Shown one piece after another: positions 14,628 through 23,682 of a stretch of 48,553 bases of DNA. Each line of letters begins with the position of its first letter. The first letter of the stretch is position 1. The notes below the pieces were generated by a model that ran no database searches, was not told where the DNA came from, and worked only from the letters and a program-made list of their open reading frames with translations. Both the position numbers and the translations under genes were made by a program. Source of the stretch: Pseudomonadota bacterium (GTDB lineage Bacteria; Pseudomonadota; Gammaproteobacteria; Burkholderiales; Burkholderiaceae_C); the NCBI GenBank assembly GCA_019351955.1, contig JABBOE010000004.1:1-48553 (forward strand), given 5' to 3'.

Positions 14628-16379
14628 ATGAACTTGAAGCACATCGACACCGATATCCTGATCCTCGGCTCGGGCGGCGCCGGGCTGTTCGCAGCCCTGC
14701 ACGCGCACCAAGCCGACCCCCGACTGTCGATCACGATCGCGGTCAAGGGCCTGCTGGGCAAGTGTGGCTGCACCCGCATGGTGCAGGGCGGGTACAACGT
14801 TGCGCTCGCCGAGGGCGACTCGGTCGAGCGGCACTTCATGGACACGATCGAGGGAGGCAAGTGGCTGTCCAACCAGGATCTGGCCTGGACGCTGGTGACG
14901 AAGGCCGTGGAGCGGATCCACGAGCTTGAAAACGAACTCGGCTGCTTTTTCGATCGCAACCCGGACGGCACCGTGCACCAGAAGGCCTTTGCTGGGCAGA
15001 CCTTCGACCGCACGGTGCACAAGGGCGACCTGACCGGGATCGAGATCATCAATCGCCTGGCAGAGCAGGTCTGGGCACGCGGCATCGACCGGCTTGAGGA
15101 GCACCGTGCCATCGAACTTGTGCGCACGCCGGACGGCAACGCGCTGGCTGGCGTGCTGATGATCGATATGCGCAACGGTGAGTTCGTGTTTGTGCGCGCC
15201 GGCGCGGTGCTGCTGGCAACTGGCGGCGGGCCGACCATGTACAAATTCAACACGCCGTCGGGTGACAAGAGCTGCGACGGTCTGGCCATGGCGCTACGCG
15301 CCGGGTTGGCGCTGCGCGACATGGAAATGGTGCAATTTCACCCCACCGGGTTGTTGGCTGGCGTGCATACACGCATGACCGGAACCGTGCTTGAAGAGGG
15401 CTTGCGGGGTGCGGGTGGGTGGCTGCTCAACGGCCACGGTGAGCGGTTCATGCAGACCTACGACGCGCGTGGCGAACGCGCCACGCGCGACATCGTGTCG
15501 CGCGGCATCTTCGCCGAGATGCGCGCCGGGCGTACCTCACCCAACGGCGGCGTGTACATCCAGATGGCCCACCTCGGCGCGGACAAGGTCCGGCACCAGT
15601 TCAAGGGCATGGTCGAGCGCTGTGCCGACTGCGGGTTCGATTTGGCCGGCGGCAAGGTTGAGGTCGTGCCTACCGCGCACTACATGATGGGTGGCGTGGT
15701 GTTCCGCCAGGACTGCACCACCGAACTGCACGGTCTCTTTGCTGCCGGCGAGGACACGGGCGGGGTGCACGGTGCCAACCGCCTGGGCGGCAACGGCGTG
15801 GCCAACTCGACAGTCTTCGGCGGCATTGCAGGCGAAGCCATGGCGCTGTGGGTGCGGGGTAACCCGGGCCGCCGCGAGCCGGATCTGGAGGCGATCCAGC
15901 GCACCATCGACGAGCACGAGGCCCCGTTTAGCCACAAGCCAGGTGACCTCAATGCGATTCGCGAGGCGCTATATGAGTGCATGTGGGAAGACGTCGGCAT
16001 CCTCCGCGACGCGAACGGACTGGCGCGGGCCCAGGCGCGGCTGGTAGCACTGCAAGGGGAACTGGCCGCGGTCGGCGTGGCTGACGGCGAGCGAGCGTAC
16101 AACCTGAGCTGGCATGACTGGCTGAACCTGCGCAACCTCATCGCGGTCAGCCGCGTGATTGCTGCGGCGGCAGCCAGCCGAGAGAATTCGCGCGGGGCGC
16201 ACTTTCGCGAGGACTTTCCGGATGCTGGCGAGCTTCTCTCGTCGACCTACAGCAACGTGCGCCAGGATGGCGGGCGAGTTGTCGTGTCGCACGACCCCGT
16301 GGTGTTCTCCCGCGTCCAACCCGGGCGGACCATCCTCGTTGAGATCGGCGCGGTGCAGGCGAAGCTTGCCACGCTGTGA
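14628..16379 (+). CDS. sdhA: Succinate dehydrogenase/fumarate reductase flavoprotein, covalent-FAD His replaced
   Basis: A 583-residue flavoprotein with an N-terminal FAD dinucleotide fold (ILILGSGGAGLFAALHA, residues 10-26). Active-site motifs are MEMVQFHPTG, LRGAGGWLLN, HYMMGG and HGANRLGGN, so the dicarboxylate site looks intact. The segment that in SdhA reads S-H-T-x-x-A-Q-G-G reads G-C-T-R-M-V-Q-G-G here, residues 47-55. Cys48 therefore replaces the His that is normally bonded to the FAD 8-alpha carbon. Known family members without that bond keep fumarate reduction but lose most succinate oxidation, so fumarate reductase activity is favoured (inference). It is the last gene of the operon, 13 bp after the fumarase beta subunit. 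Confidence 0.88.
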   Translation: MNLKHIDTDILILGSGGAGLFAALHAHQADPRLSITIAVKGLLGKCGCTRMVQGGYNVALAEGDSVERHFMDTIEGGKWLSNQDLAWTLVTKAVERIHELENELGCFFDRNPDGTVHQKAFAGQTFDRTVHKGDLTGIEIINRLAEQVWARGIDRLEEHRAIELVRTPDGNALAGVLMIDMRNGEFVFVRAGAVLLATGGGPTMYKFNTPSGDKSCDGLAMALRAGLALRDMEMVQFHPTGLLAGVHTRMTGTVLEEGLRGAGGWLLNGHGERFMQTYDARGERATRDIVSRGIFAEMRAGRTSPNGGVYIQMAHLGADKVRHQFKGMVERCADCGFDLAGGKVEVVPTAHYMMGGVVFRQDCTTELHGLFAAGEDTGGVHGANRLGGNGVANSTVFGGIAGEAMALWVRGNPGRREPDLEAIQRTIDEHEAPFSHKPGDLNAIREALYECMWEDVGILRDANGLARAQARLVALQGELAAVGVADGERAYNLSWHDWLNLRNLIAVSRVIAAAAASRENSRGAHFREDFPDAGELLSSTYSNVRQDGGRVVVSHDPVVFSRVQPGRTILVEIGAVQAKLATL

Positions 16380-16587
16380 TCTCGGCAAGCCGGGACGCCA
16401 TGACGCAGGGACTGGACGGTCGGGGTTGCGCGATCGATGCCGCGCCATGCTGCAGGAGTCGCTCGCTGCAGGCGCGCACTGCCACGGCGTTGACGCGCCC
16501 AGCCTGCTCGGCGCATGGTTTGACGCCTTGTGCGGCCGCCGCGTTCTTGCGCCCGGCGTGCAGACGTGCTTGCCGGGATTGGCTGCG
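16380..16587. other. Intergenic gap between convergent operons
   Basis: The flavoprotein gene and the exporter gene point at each other across 208 bp. No convincing reading frame, T-run terminator or repeat is seen. Confidence 0.5.
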
Positions 16588-17337
16588 CTAGAGGTTATGC
16601 CAGATCAGGCTCGTGCCGGAGGCGATCAGGATCGCCCACACCGCCTGCACGATCCGATGTGCCGGCAGCTTGCGGTTCAGGTGGCTGCCCAGGTACAGAC
16701 CAGCCATCATGACCGGTAGCAGCACGAGCGCAAGTTGCAGCACATGCGGCTGCCTGTATAGCCCCACGGAGGTGAAAAGAACGAGTCGCGCCAGGCCGCT
16801 GAAGAAAATCAGGGCGCTGATGGTTGCGCGCAGCATGCGCGCATCGGGCAGCCGGCGCGCCAGGTAGGCAACGTAGATGGGCCCGCCGGTCCCGAACAGC
16901 GCCGTGAACAATCCCCCCAGCAAGGCCAATGGTGCTGCCCACGCCACCGAAATGGGCCGCCGCTGCGCCCGGAATGCCAGGCTCCATGTCGCGTAGGCCA
17001 GAATGAAGCAGCCCAGTGTGATGAGCAGCGGCCTTTGCGGCGCGCGCACGAGAAGGGTAACTCCGATCAGCATGCCAGCGACCATGAACGGAATGATGCG
17101 CAGCAACTCGTCGCGCGCCACGGCGCTGTGGTTGCGCAGTCCCAGCACGATGCCGGCGCCGAGGTCGAAGATCAACATCATCGGCACCACCGATCGCAGC
17201 GGCAGAAAATGCGTCAGCAGCGGGACGGCGGTGATTGACGAGCCGAAGCCGGTGAGGCCATAGATGGTGTAGGCCAGCGCGATGATCAGGGTCGCGCTGA
17301 GCAGCGTAACCCACGGAAACGGCAAATCGATCATCAT
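16588..17337 (-). CDS. TauE/SafE family permease, probable sulfite exporter
   Basis: A 249-residue protein with about eight hydrophobic segments. An inverted two-fold pattern is typical of the family: ALAYTIYGLTGFGSSITAVP in the first half and GGLFTALFGTGGPIYVAYLA in the second. TauE/SafE proteins export sulfite, sulfoacetate or related anions. It is the last gene of the minus-strand run containing suyAB, whose product includes sulfite, so sulfite export is the natural role (inference). The ATG at 17337 (a second ATG follows at once) places the first helix correctly, though no clear ribosome binding site is present. The gap to the preceding gene is 100 bp. Confidence 0.82.
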   Translation of the reverse strand: MMIDLPFPWVTLLSATLIIALAYTIYGLTGFGSSITAVPLLTHFLPLRSVVPMMLIFDLGAGIVLGLRNHSAVARDELLRIIPFMVAGMLIGVTLLVRAPQRPLLITLGCFILAYATWSLAFRAQRRPISVAWAAPLALLGGLFTALFGTGGPIYVAYLARRLPDARMLRATISALIFFSGLARLVLFTSVGLYRQPHVLQLALVLLPVMMAGLYLGSHLNRKLPAHRIVQAVWAILIASGTSLIWHNL

Positions 17338-17437
17338 GTGCGCGCTGACGTGGGCGGCATGCCGCGCGTGGCTGGGCCCTTGCTGCTGCGCCGCCGGGGC
17401 ATGGGCTTTCGCCTTGCGGGCAAGATTCGTTGTTGTT

Positions 17438-18442
17438 TCACCCGTGTGCCAACGCCTGCAGCTGCTCGTACAGGGGCACTCCAACCTCAATACCGTCCGC
17501 GTGGGCTTTCTGAGACAGGTCGAAGCGGCGCTGTCCGGGGAGACGGACCTCGGGGTCCTGACACATCGCTGCGACCAGCGTTTCCAGTCGCTCATCGAAC
17601 ACGTCGCTGCCGGCGAGCGCAGCTGGATCGATAACCATAAAGGCTTGGCCGATACGTGGGCGATTGCCCGCGTCCGTGAAGAATGAATCGGCCTCGAAGC
17701 CAAACGACGCACCTGTAAGCGCACAGCACAGGAGCTCGACAATCAGCGCGAGCATGGCTCCCTTGACCCCTCCTGCCGGAAGCATGGAACCTTCGAGACC
17801 AGCTTTGGGGTCGGTCGTCGGTCGACCTTCTGGGTCCACTGCCCAGCCCAGCGGAATGCTGCGCCCCTCCTTGGCCGCCACCATCAGTTTGCCCCGAGCA
17901 ACCTCGGACAGTGACAGGTCGATGGCTAACGGCGGCGCCTTACGGCGGGGAAACACAGCCGCGATCGGGTTGGTGCCGAACAGCGCACGTTTGCCACCCC
18001 ATGCAGGCATCGCTGCGGGTGAGTTGCCAAAAGCCAGGCCGACCATGCCGGCGCTGCTGACTGGGCTCAGGTGCTCAACGGCGACGCCAAAATGGTGGCT
18101 GCGCGTGACCCCAGCGAAAGCCGTGCCGCAGGCCCGTGCGCGTGCAATGGCCTCGCGCACGGCGAGCGCGCAGGCGGGAAATGCCAGGCCATCGTCGGCG
18201 TCGACAAGGCAGGCGGCGCCTTTGGCATGGATCACCTTCGGCACAGCGTCGCCATTGACGCGACCGTTGCGCAGGTGCGCGGTGTACTGTGCCACGCGCG
18301 ATAGACCGTGCGACGGCAGCCCCTGGGACTCCGCGGCAACCAGTGCCTGGGCGGTGGACTGAGCCATGAGCGAGGAGGCCCCGGCCCGGCGCAATGCAGT
18401 GGCAACGAGATCAGTCAGAGCAGACAACGCGACATGAGGCAT
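17438..18442 (-). CDS. comC: Malate/L-lactate/sulfolactate dehydrogenase family (Ldh2), ComC-like
   Basis: A 334-residue NAD(P)-dependent dehydrogenase of the Ldh2/MDH2 family, which is unrelated to classical Rossmann lactate dehydrogenases. Motifs are AAESQGLPSHGLSRV, VTRSHHFGVAVEHL, GTNPIAAVFPR and GGVKGAMLALIVELL. The family includes (R)-sulfolactate dehydrogenase (ComC), alongside malate, ureidoglycolate and lactate enzymes. Next to slcC- and suyAB-like genes the best reading is reversible oxidation of (R)-sulfolactate to sulfopyruvate. The ATG at 18442 gives the usual N-terminus. A GTG at 18472 overlaps the stop of the upstream gene (GTGA) and is an alternative. Specificity is inferred from context. 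Confidence 0.75.
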   Translation of the reverse strand: MPHVALSALTDLVATALRRAGASSLMAQSTAQALVAAESQGLPSHGLSRVAQYTAHLRNGRVNGDAVPKVIHAKGAACLVDADDGLAFPACALAVREAIARARACGTAFAGVTRSHHFGVAVEHLSPVSSAGMVGLAFGNSPAAMPAWGGKRALFGTNPIAAVFPRRKAPPLAIDLSLSEVARGKLMVAAKEGRSIPLGWAVDPEGRPTTDPKAGLEGSMLPAGGVKGAMLALIVELLCCALTGASFGFEADSFFTDAGNRPRIGQAFMVIDPAALAGSDVFDERLETLVAAMCQDPEVRLPGQRRFDLSQKAHADGIEVGVPLYEQLQALAHG

Positions 18443-18468
18443 GGGTGGAGGTTTGAGATGACGGACGA

Positions 18469-19404
18469 TCACGTGCCGAGGGCATGCAGGAAGTCGCCGA
18501 CCTTTTCGGCGATCATGGTGCTGACGCGGGCGTTGGATTCGCACGTGACACCTGCCACGTGCGGGGTGAGAATCAAGTTGGGAAGGTTGGCCAGTGGCGA
18601 GCCTGCCGCCAGCGGCTCGTGCTCGAACACGTCGAGGGCGGCGCCCGCGAGTTCGCCACGGCGCAGTGCTGTCGCGAGCGCCTCTTCGTCAATCACGCCG
18701 CCGCGCGCGGAGTTCACCAGCACCGCCCCGGAGTGCAACAGCGCCAGCTTTCCGGCATCGATCAGGTGGCGTGTCTGAGGGGTCAGCGGAATGTGCAGAC
18801 TGACGACGTCGGATTCGGCAAGCAATGCGTCGAGTTCGCGGGGCGTCGCGCCAGTCTGCGCCCACATCGGGGAATGGAGGTCGACCATCGGGTCGTGAGC
18901 CAGTACACGCATGCCCAGCGCAACGCCCAGGCGCCCCGTGCAGCGCCCGATGTCGCCGAAACCAACCAGACCCAGGGTCTTGCCGGCGATTTCGCGTCCT
19001 TCGGACAGGCGCGCGCGCGGCCAGGCGCCGGAGGCCACCTCGGCGCTGGACAAATAGGCGCCGCGCAGAAGCAGCATTGCCATCGCGATCACGTATTCGG
19101 CCACCGCCTGCGCATTGGCACCGGAGGCGGGAATGACGTGGATATCGCGCGCCGCACAGGCCGTCAGATCGATGTTGTCCAGACCGACGCCGAGCCGGCC
19201 GACCACGCGCAACTGCGGCGCTGCCGCCAGCAATTCGGCATCGACCTGAGTGCGGTTGCGTACGATCAAAGCATCGGCCGAGTGTACGCGCGCCCGCAGC
19301 GCGGCGGGCGCGTCGACAAGTAGCGGCTCGTAGGTGACATCGAAGCGGCTGCGTAGCTTCGCAACCGCTTGCTGATCCATGAATTCGCTGACGACGATTC
19401 TCAT
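18469..19404 (-). CDS. slcC: D-isomer-specific 2-hydroxyacid dehydrogenase, (S)-sulfolactate dehydrogenase-like
   Basis: A 311-residue NAD-dependent dehydrogenase. The nucleotide fold is in TLGLVGFGDIGRCTGRLGVA (residues about 141-160). The catalytic triad fits Arg in LVNSARGGVIDE, Glu in DVFEHEPL and His in LTPHVAGVT. The fold is shared with phosphoglycerate dehydrogenase. Its position beside comC- and suyAB-like genes matches SlcC, which oxidises (S)-sulfolactate to sulfopyruvate. Together the two dehydrogenases convert the S to the R enantiomer. The substrate is inferred from the neighbours; the family is certain. Confidence 0.78.
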   Translation of the reverse strand: MRIVVSEFMDQQAVAKLRSRFDVTYEPLLVDAPAALRARVHSADALIVRNRTQVDAELLAAAPQLRVVGRLGVGLDNIDLTACAARDIHVIPASGANAQAVAEYVIAMAMLLLRGAYLSSAEVASGAWPRARLSEGREIAGKTLGLVGFGDIGRCTGRLGVALGMRVLAHDPMVDLHSPMWAQTGATPRELDALLAESDVVSLHIPLTPQTRHLIDAGKLALLHSGAVLVNSARGGVIDEEALATALRRGELAGAALDVFEHEPLAAGSPLANLPNLILTPHVAGVTCESNARVSTMIAEKVGDFLHALGT

Positions 19405-19449
19405 CTGGCTTGCTTCCTGGTCAGGACAGGGCCAACGGTTGCGCGCTGT

Positions 19450-20328
19450 TCATGCCTGCATGCCCCACTTGCGTACCGTGTGGCGCTCGATGGTGCGGAA
19501 AATCAGGTTTTCGACGATCAATCCGATGATGATGATGGCCAGAAGCCCGGCGAACACTTTCGAGATTTCCAGCAGGTTCTTGCTTTCGTAGATATACCAG
19601 CCCAAGCCGCCTGAACCCGAACTGACGCCAAACACCAGCTCGGAGGCGATCAGCGTGCGCCAAGCAAAGGCCCAGCCGACTTTGAGCCCCGTGAGGATGC
19701 TTGGAAACGCTGCCGGAATCAGGATTTTCACGATGTACGGAAGCCCCCTCAGGCCGTAATTGCGCCCGACCATGCGCAGCGTATTGGACACCGACAGAAA
19801 ACCCGATTGCGTATTCAGCGACACCGCCCAAACCACCGAGTGCACCAGCACGAAAATCAAACTGCCGTCTCCAAGGCCGAACCAAATCAGCGCGATCGGC
19901 AGCAGAGCTATGGCGGGTAATGGGTTGAACATCGCCGTCAGGGTTTCAAGTAAATCGGCGCCGACACGCGTGGCCACGCCGAATGCTGTCAGCACGGCGG
20001 CCAGTGCGACACCGAGTGCATAGCCGGTCAGCAGAACCTTGAGGGAGACCCAGATCTTGATCAGCAGCTCGCCGCTGATGATGCCTTTCACGAAGGTGGT
20101 CATGGTCGACCAGAACGTCGGGAACAGCAGACTGTTGTTGATCAGGCGCGCACCGATTTCCCATGCGATGGCCAGCAGGATGATGATGACTGTCTTGCGC
20201 AACGCGGCGTTGTTGTAGCAGGTCTCGAACCGCGACAGAGGCTTTTCGACGACACCGAAGCTCGTCGAATCGATGGGCTCCCGATAGATCTCGGGGCGCG
20301 GCAGTTGCAAGCTGTCGCTATCAGGCAT
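19450..20328 (-). CDS. ABC transporter permease, nitrate/sulfonate/taurine (SsuC/TauC) type
   Basis: A 292-residue inner-membrane protein with about six helices and a cytoplasmic N-terminal tail of roughly 45 residues. The EAA-like loop (RNYGLRGLPYIVKILIPAAF) docks the ATPase. ALIWFGLGDGSLIFVLVHSV and ASELVFGVSSGSGGLGWYIY are typical of the SsuC/TauC/NrtB branch. The start overlaps the end of the ATPase gene by 8 bp, and the stop is 45 bp before slcC. It probably forms a homodimer that imports the sulfonate bound by the protein encoded at 21199-22203. Confidence 0.9.
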   Translation of the reverse strand: MPDSDSLQLPRPEIYREPIDSTSFGVVEKPLSRFETCYNNAALRKTVIIILLAIAWEIGARLINNSLLFPTFWSTMTTFVKGIISGELLIKIWVSLKVLLTGYALGVALAAVLTAFGVATRVGADLLETLTAMFNPLPAIALLPIALIWFGLGDGSLIFVLVHSVVWAVSLNTQSGFLSVSNTLRMVGRNYGLRGLPYIVKILIPAAFPSILTGLKVGWAFAWRTLIASELVFGVSSGSGGLGWYIYESKNLLEISKVFAGLLAIIIIGLIVENLIFRTIERHTVRKWGMQA

Positions 20329-21124
20329 GCTGGACCCCCTGGTTCATGTTCTCGCCTGCGAAGAGCAGGTCGTTGATCTTCGCTTCGAGCTGGATTGCTT
20401 CCTCACGGTCGGTACTGTCGCGCGAGCGACCCTCGAGTTCGGCGCGGACTTGGCCCGGGTGTGGGGATAGCAGCAGGATACGGTTGCCCAGTTTGATCGC
20501 CTCGGGAATCGAGTGGGTCACGAAAATGACTGTGAAATGGGTGTCGTCCCACAGCTGCAGGAGTTCGTCCTGCATCTTGCGCCGGGTCAGCGCATCGAGC
20601 GCGGCGTAGGGCTCATCCATCAGCAGCACGTCGGGTTCCATTGCCATGCCGCGGGCGATGGCAACGCGCTGTTTCATGCCCCCGGACAGCATATGGGGAT
20701 AGTGGTTGGCGAACTGCATCAGGCCAACCTTCCCCAGGTAGTAGTCAGCCTTGTCTTCGGCCGCTCGTCCCTTCCATTTTCCAGATGACAGCAGCGGGAA
20801 CATGACGTTTTGCTTGACAGTCTTCCAAGGCAGGAGTTGATCAAACTCCTGGAAGACCATCATGCGGTCGTAGCCCGGCTTGGAGACCGCCACACCCTTC
20901 AGCATGATCTCCCCCTCCGAGGGTGTGAGAAACCCCCCGATGGCCTTGAGCAGGGTCGATTTGCCGCAGCCAGATGGGCCCAGCAGGATGTAGCGGTCGG
21001 ATTTGCAAACCTGGAAATCGACCCGATAGGTCGCTGTGACCAGATGGTTCGGGGTCTTGTACTGCAGTGTCACCCCGTGCACGTCCAGGAGGACCTGCGG
21101 GTTCGGACGCGTCGATGGATTCAT
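20321..21124 (-). CDS. ABC transporter ATP-binding protein, nitrate/sulfonate/taurine (SsuB/TauB) type
   Basis: A 267-residue ATPase. Walker A is GPSGCGKST at residues 49-57, the signature is LSGGMKQRVA, Walker B is VLLMDEP, and the H-loop is VTHSIPEA. The SsuB/TauB-like features FQEFDQLLPWKTVKQNV and DEPYAALDALTR are present. It powers the importer formed with the adjacent permease and binding protein. It lies 74 bp after the binding protein gene and overlaps the permease start. Confidence 0.92.
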   Translation of the reverse strand: MNPSTRPNPQVLLDVHGVTLQYKTPNHLVTATYRVDFQVCKSDRYILLGPSGCGKSTLLKAIGGFLTPSEGEIMLKGVAVSKPGYDRMMVFQEFDQLLPWKTVKQNVMFPLLSSGKWKGRAAEDKADYYLGKVGLMQFANHYPHMLSGGMKQRVAIARGMAMEPDVLLMDEPYAALDALTRRKMQDELLQLWDDTHFTVIFVTHSIPEAIKLGNRILLLSPHPGQVRAELEGRSRDSTDREEAIQLEAKINDLLFAGENMNQGVQHA

Positions 21125-21198
21125 GTGGTTACACAGGTTCCTACAGCACTGGCACTGGAGCCTTCATCAGGCGAAGGAAGCGCGAAGTCGACTGCGGC

Positions 21199-22203
21199 TC
21201 AGCTGCCTGGAAGGTTGTCGACATTCGGGAAGAAAAGATCCTTCCACGACTTCGGCACCGTCTTGATGGTTCCGACTTTGCGCATGAAGCGGACGTATTT
21301 CATGACGTGCTCGGGCGTCGTCGTGTAGACAACCTGCGGATCCTGCAGCATTTTGAGGATGTCATCGACCTTGTCCTTTTTGTCGTTGGTCATCTTCAGG
21401 TACAGCCCGGCAGCCCATTTCTTGTCATGGTTGATGTCCCCAATTGCCTGGTCGAGGGCAGCCACGAATGCGGCATAAATCTTCGGATTCTCCCGGTAGA
21501 ACTTACTCGTGGTCCAGACCAGATTGAAGGACGCGGGGCCACCCAGCACGGTGTACGAATCGAGGACCGTGTGCACACCGGGCATCTTGAGTTCCTGGTA
21601 CTGGAACGGCGGGGCGCCGAAGTGCGCAGTCACAGCCCCGCTGGCCAGGGCAGCCATCGCGTCGGGGTGGCTCATCGACACTGTCAGCGCGTCAAGCTTG
21701 TGTTCCTGGCCCGGTCCGAATGCCTGCTCGGCCGCCATTTCGAGCGTCACGGCCTGAATTGAGACCTTGACCGCCGGCAACGCAATCTTGTCTTTGCTTG
21801 TGAAATCCTTGATGGTCTTCACATTCGGATCGGAGGTGTTCAGGTACAGCGGCATCGCATTGAGCGCGGCCACGCCCTTGATGCCGTAGTTATTGCGGGT
21901 GCGCGCCCAGGCAATGACCATCGGTGCGACGCCACCGGACGCGAACTGCAAACTGCCGGACAGAAGCGCCTCGTTCATCACGTTGCCGCCGGCGAACTTG
22001 ATCCAGGAGACTTTCAGGTCCTTGATGCCACGCGTTGCGGCCTGTTTTTCGAGCAGGTTCTGGTCCTGCATCACCATCAGGGGCAAATAGCTGATTCCAT
22101 ATTCGCGTGCAACGGCAATCTCCTTCACCTCGGCGCTGGCTGTGGCAGAAGTGCCCAGCAAGACGCCGGCTAGCAGGGTGGCTCCGATCAGATGCTTCTT
22201 CAT
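21199..22203 (-). CDS. ABC transporter substrate-binding protein, SsuA/NMT1-like
   Basis: A 334-residue periplasmic binding protein with a signal peptide of about 24 residues (MKKHLIGATLLAGVLLGTSA...ASA|E). The mature part has VAREYGISYLPLMVMQDQNL and LLSGSLQFASGGVAPMVIAW, characteristic of the SsuA/TauA/NMT1 fold that binds sulfonates, taurine, nitrate or pyrimidine precursors. Next to suyAB the ligand is probably 3-sulfolactate or a precursor (inference). Most described sulfolactate operons use TRAP or TTT uptake systems, so an ABC importer would be a variation. The ATG at 22203 is preceded by GAGGAG-like sequence. Confidence 0.87.
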   Translation of the reverse strand: MKKHLIGATLLAGVLLGTSATASAEVKEIAVAREYGISYLPLMVMQDQNLLEKQAATRGIKDLKVSWIKFAGGNVMNEALLSGSLQFASGGVAPMVIAWARTRNNYGIKGVAALNAMPLYLNTSDPNVKTIKDFTSKDKIALPAVKVSIQAVTLEMAAEQAFGPGQEHKLDALTVSMSHPDAMAALASGAVTAHFGAPPFQYQELKMPGVHTVLDSYTVLGGPASFNLVWTTSKFYRENPKIYAAFVAALDQAIGDINHDKKWAAGLYLKMTNDKKDKVDDILKMLQDPQVVYTTTPEHVMKYVRFMRKVGTIKTVPKSWKDLFFPNVDNLPGS

Positions 22204-22372
22204 GGTGTCTCCTCATGAGTGTCAGGCGATGATGGTGGGCGATGTGGGCATCGCTCCGCGTTGTGCGCCCTCACAGCTTTGTGCTGCAGGCGCTGGTCAA
22301 ACCCCGACGCGATGGCCACAGACCAGCGCCGGGCAAAACCCTAGCGACTGCCAGAGTCAATCGTGGACGCGC

Positions 22373-23548
22373 TCATGCGCTTTCGTACAGTCTTGTCAAC
22401 ACGAATTCGCGGTGACCCAGCGCTTCGGCCGCCGTCAGGCGTCCATTCGCGGTGCGCACCAGGCACTCAAGCGCCTTGTCGCCAGCCTGGTCGAGGTTGA
22501 TCTCGCGTTGCAGCAACCCCGAGACATCAACGTCGATATGTTCATGCATGAGGCGCACTGTGCGTGGGTTGGCGCACAGCTTGATCACAGGAAGGATCGG
22601 ATTGCCGATCACATTGCCTTGGCCTGTCGGGAAAAAATGCGCCACGTAGCCCGAGGCGGCGCAAAGCGTGACCATCTCGGCGGCGGCCGAGGATGAGTCC
22701 ATGAACCACAACCCGGGATGTGTCGGGACTTCGGCTTTGTCGATGACTCCGTCAACGCGGCATTTCTTGCCGATCTTCTGAATATTGCCAAGCGCCTTTT
22801 CCTCGATCGTCGTCAGCCCGCCGGCGATATTTCCCTTCGTCGGTTGGCTTTCTGAAAGATCGGTTGTCTTATGTCGGTTGATCATGTCCTGATACCGATC
22901 GAACATGAACATGAAGCGCTCGCGCACTGCATCGGTGGCGCAGCGCGCAGCCACGATGCTCTCGCCGCCCGTGATTTCGGATGTCTCGCCAAACACCAAA
23001 GTGTTGCCCAACTCGTAAAGCTTGTCGAAGGCGTTGCCCACAGTGGGATTGGCGCCGCATCCCGAGGTGGTATCGCTCTCGCCACATTTGGTCGAAACCC
23101 ACAGTTCACTCAATGGGCAGCGTTCCCGCTGCTTTTCCGTGGCCCACTGCACATACTCGCGGGCGGCCTGGCTGGCACGCTTGATGGTGTCGTGATCCCC
23201 ATGCCCCTCGATGCCGAAACCTGTCACAGGCTTGCCCGTCGCGGCGATGCCGTCGACGACCTTTTTCGTCCAGCCGTCCTCGATGCCGATGACCACCACG
23301 GCCGCGACGTTTGGGTTGCATCCTGTGCCGATCAGTGTGCGGAAATGGAGATCGAGGTCGGCCCCGAACTGCAAACGGCCGTATGGGTGGGGAATCGCCA
23401 TCGTGCCTTTGATGTTGTGCGCCACTGCCTCCGCAGCTGCATTGGATAGGTCGTCCAAGGGTAGGATGATGACGTGGTTGCGCACACCCACCCGGCCATT
23501 TTCGCGGCGGTAGCCCAGGATGGTGGTGTCTTTGGAAATAGTTGGCAT
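22373..23548 (-). CDS. suyB: (2R)-sulfolactate sulfo-lyase large subunit SuyB
   Basis: A 391-residue member of the UxaA/galactarate dehydratase family, normal length for SuyB. Motifs are [69 protein letters not shown] and [20 protein letters not shown]. SuyAB, an iron-dependent cytoplasmic lyase, splits (R)-3-sulfolactate into pyruvate and sulfite. The split into a large chain and a separate 93-residue SAF-domain chain matches SuyAB. The ATG at 23548 follows GAGGAAG. suyA lies 134 bp upstream. An altronate or other sugar-acid dehydratase is the alternative, but the dehydrogenases and exporter nearby fit sulfolactate better. Confidence 0.85.
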   Translation of the reverse strand: MPTISKDTTILGYRRENGRVGVRNHVIILPLDDLSNAAAEAVAHNIKGTMAIPHPYGRLQFGADLDLHFRTLIGTGCNPNVAAVVVIGIEDGWTKKVVDGIAATGKPVTGFGIEGHGDHDTIKRASQAAREYVQWATEKQRERCPLSELWVSTKCGESDTTSGCGANPTVGNAFDKLYELGNTLVFGETSEITGGESIVAARCATDAVRERFMFMFDRYQDMINRHKTTDLSESQPTKGNIAGGLTTIEEKALGNIQKIGKKCRVDGVIDKAEVPTHPGLWFMDSSSAAAEMVTLCAASGYVAHFFPTGQGNVIGNPILPVIKLCANPRTVRLMHEHIDVDVSGLLQREINLDQAGDKALECLVRTANGRLTAAEALGHREFVLTRLYESA

Positions 23549-23682
23549 GTTGCTTCCTCTAAGGCTGGTCAGAAGTTCGGGGAACATCGAAAAGGATTGG
23601 CGGCACGTGCCGACTGAAGCGCCATCGCATGGACGCGTTGTCGGTGTTCAAGTCGGCTCGCCATGACCCACACGGCCGCTGC

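Noticed and set aside
13985-15322. 445-codon open frame antisense to fumarase beta and the flavoprotein
   Set aside because: It overlaps two well-supported genes and has no domain similarity that I can see.
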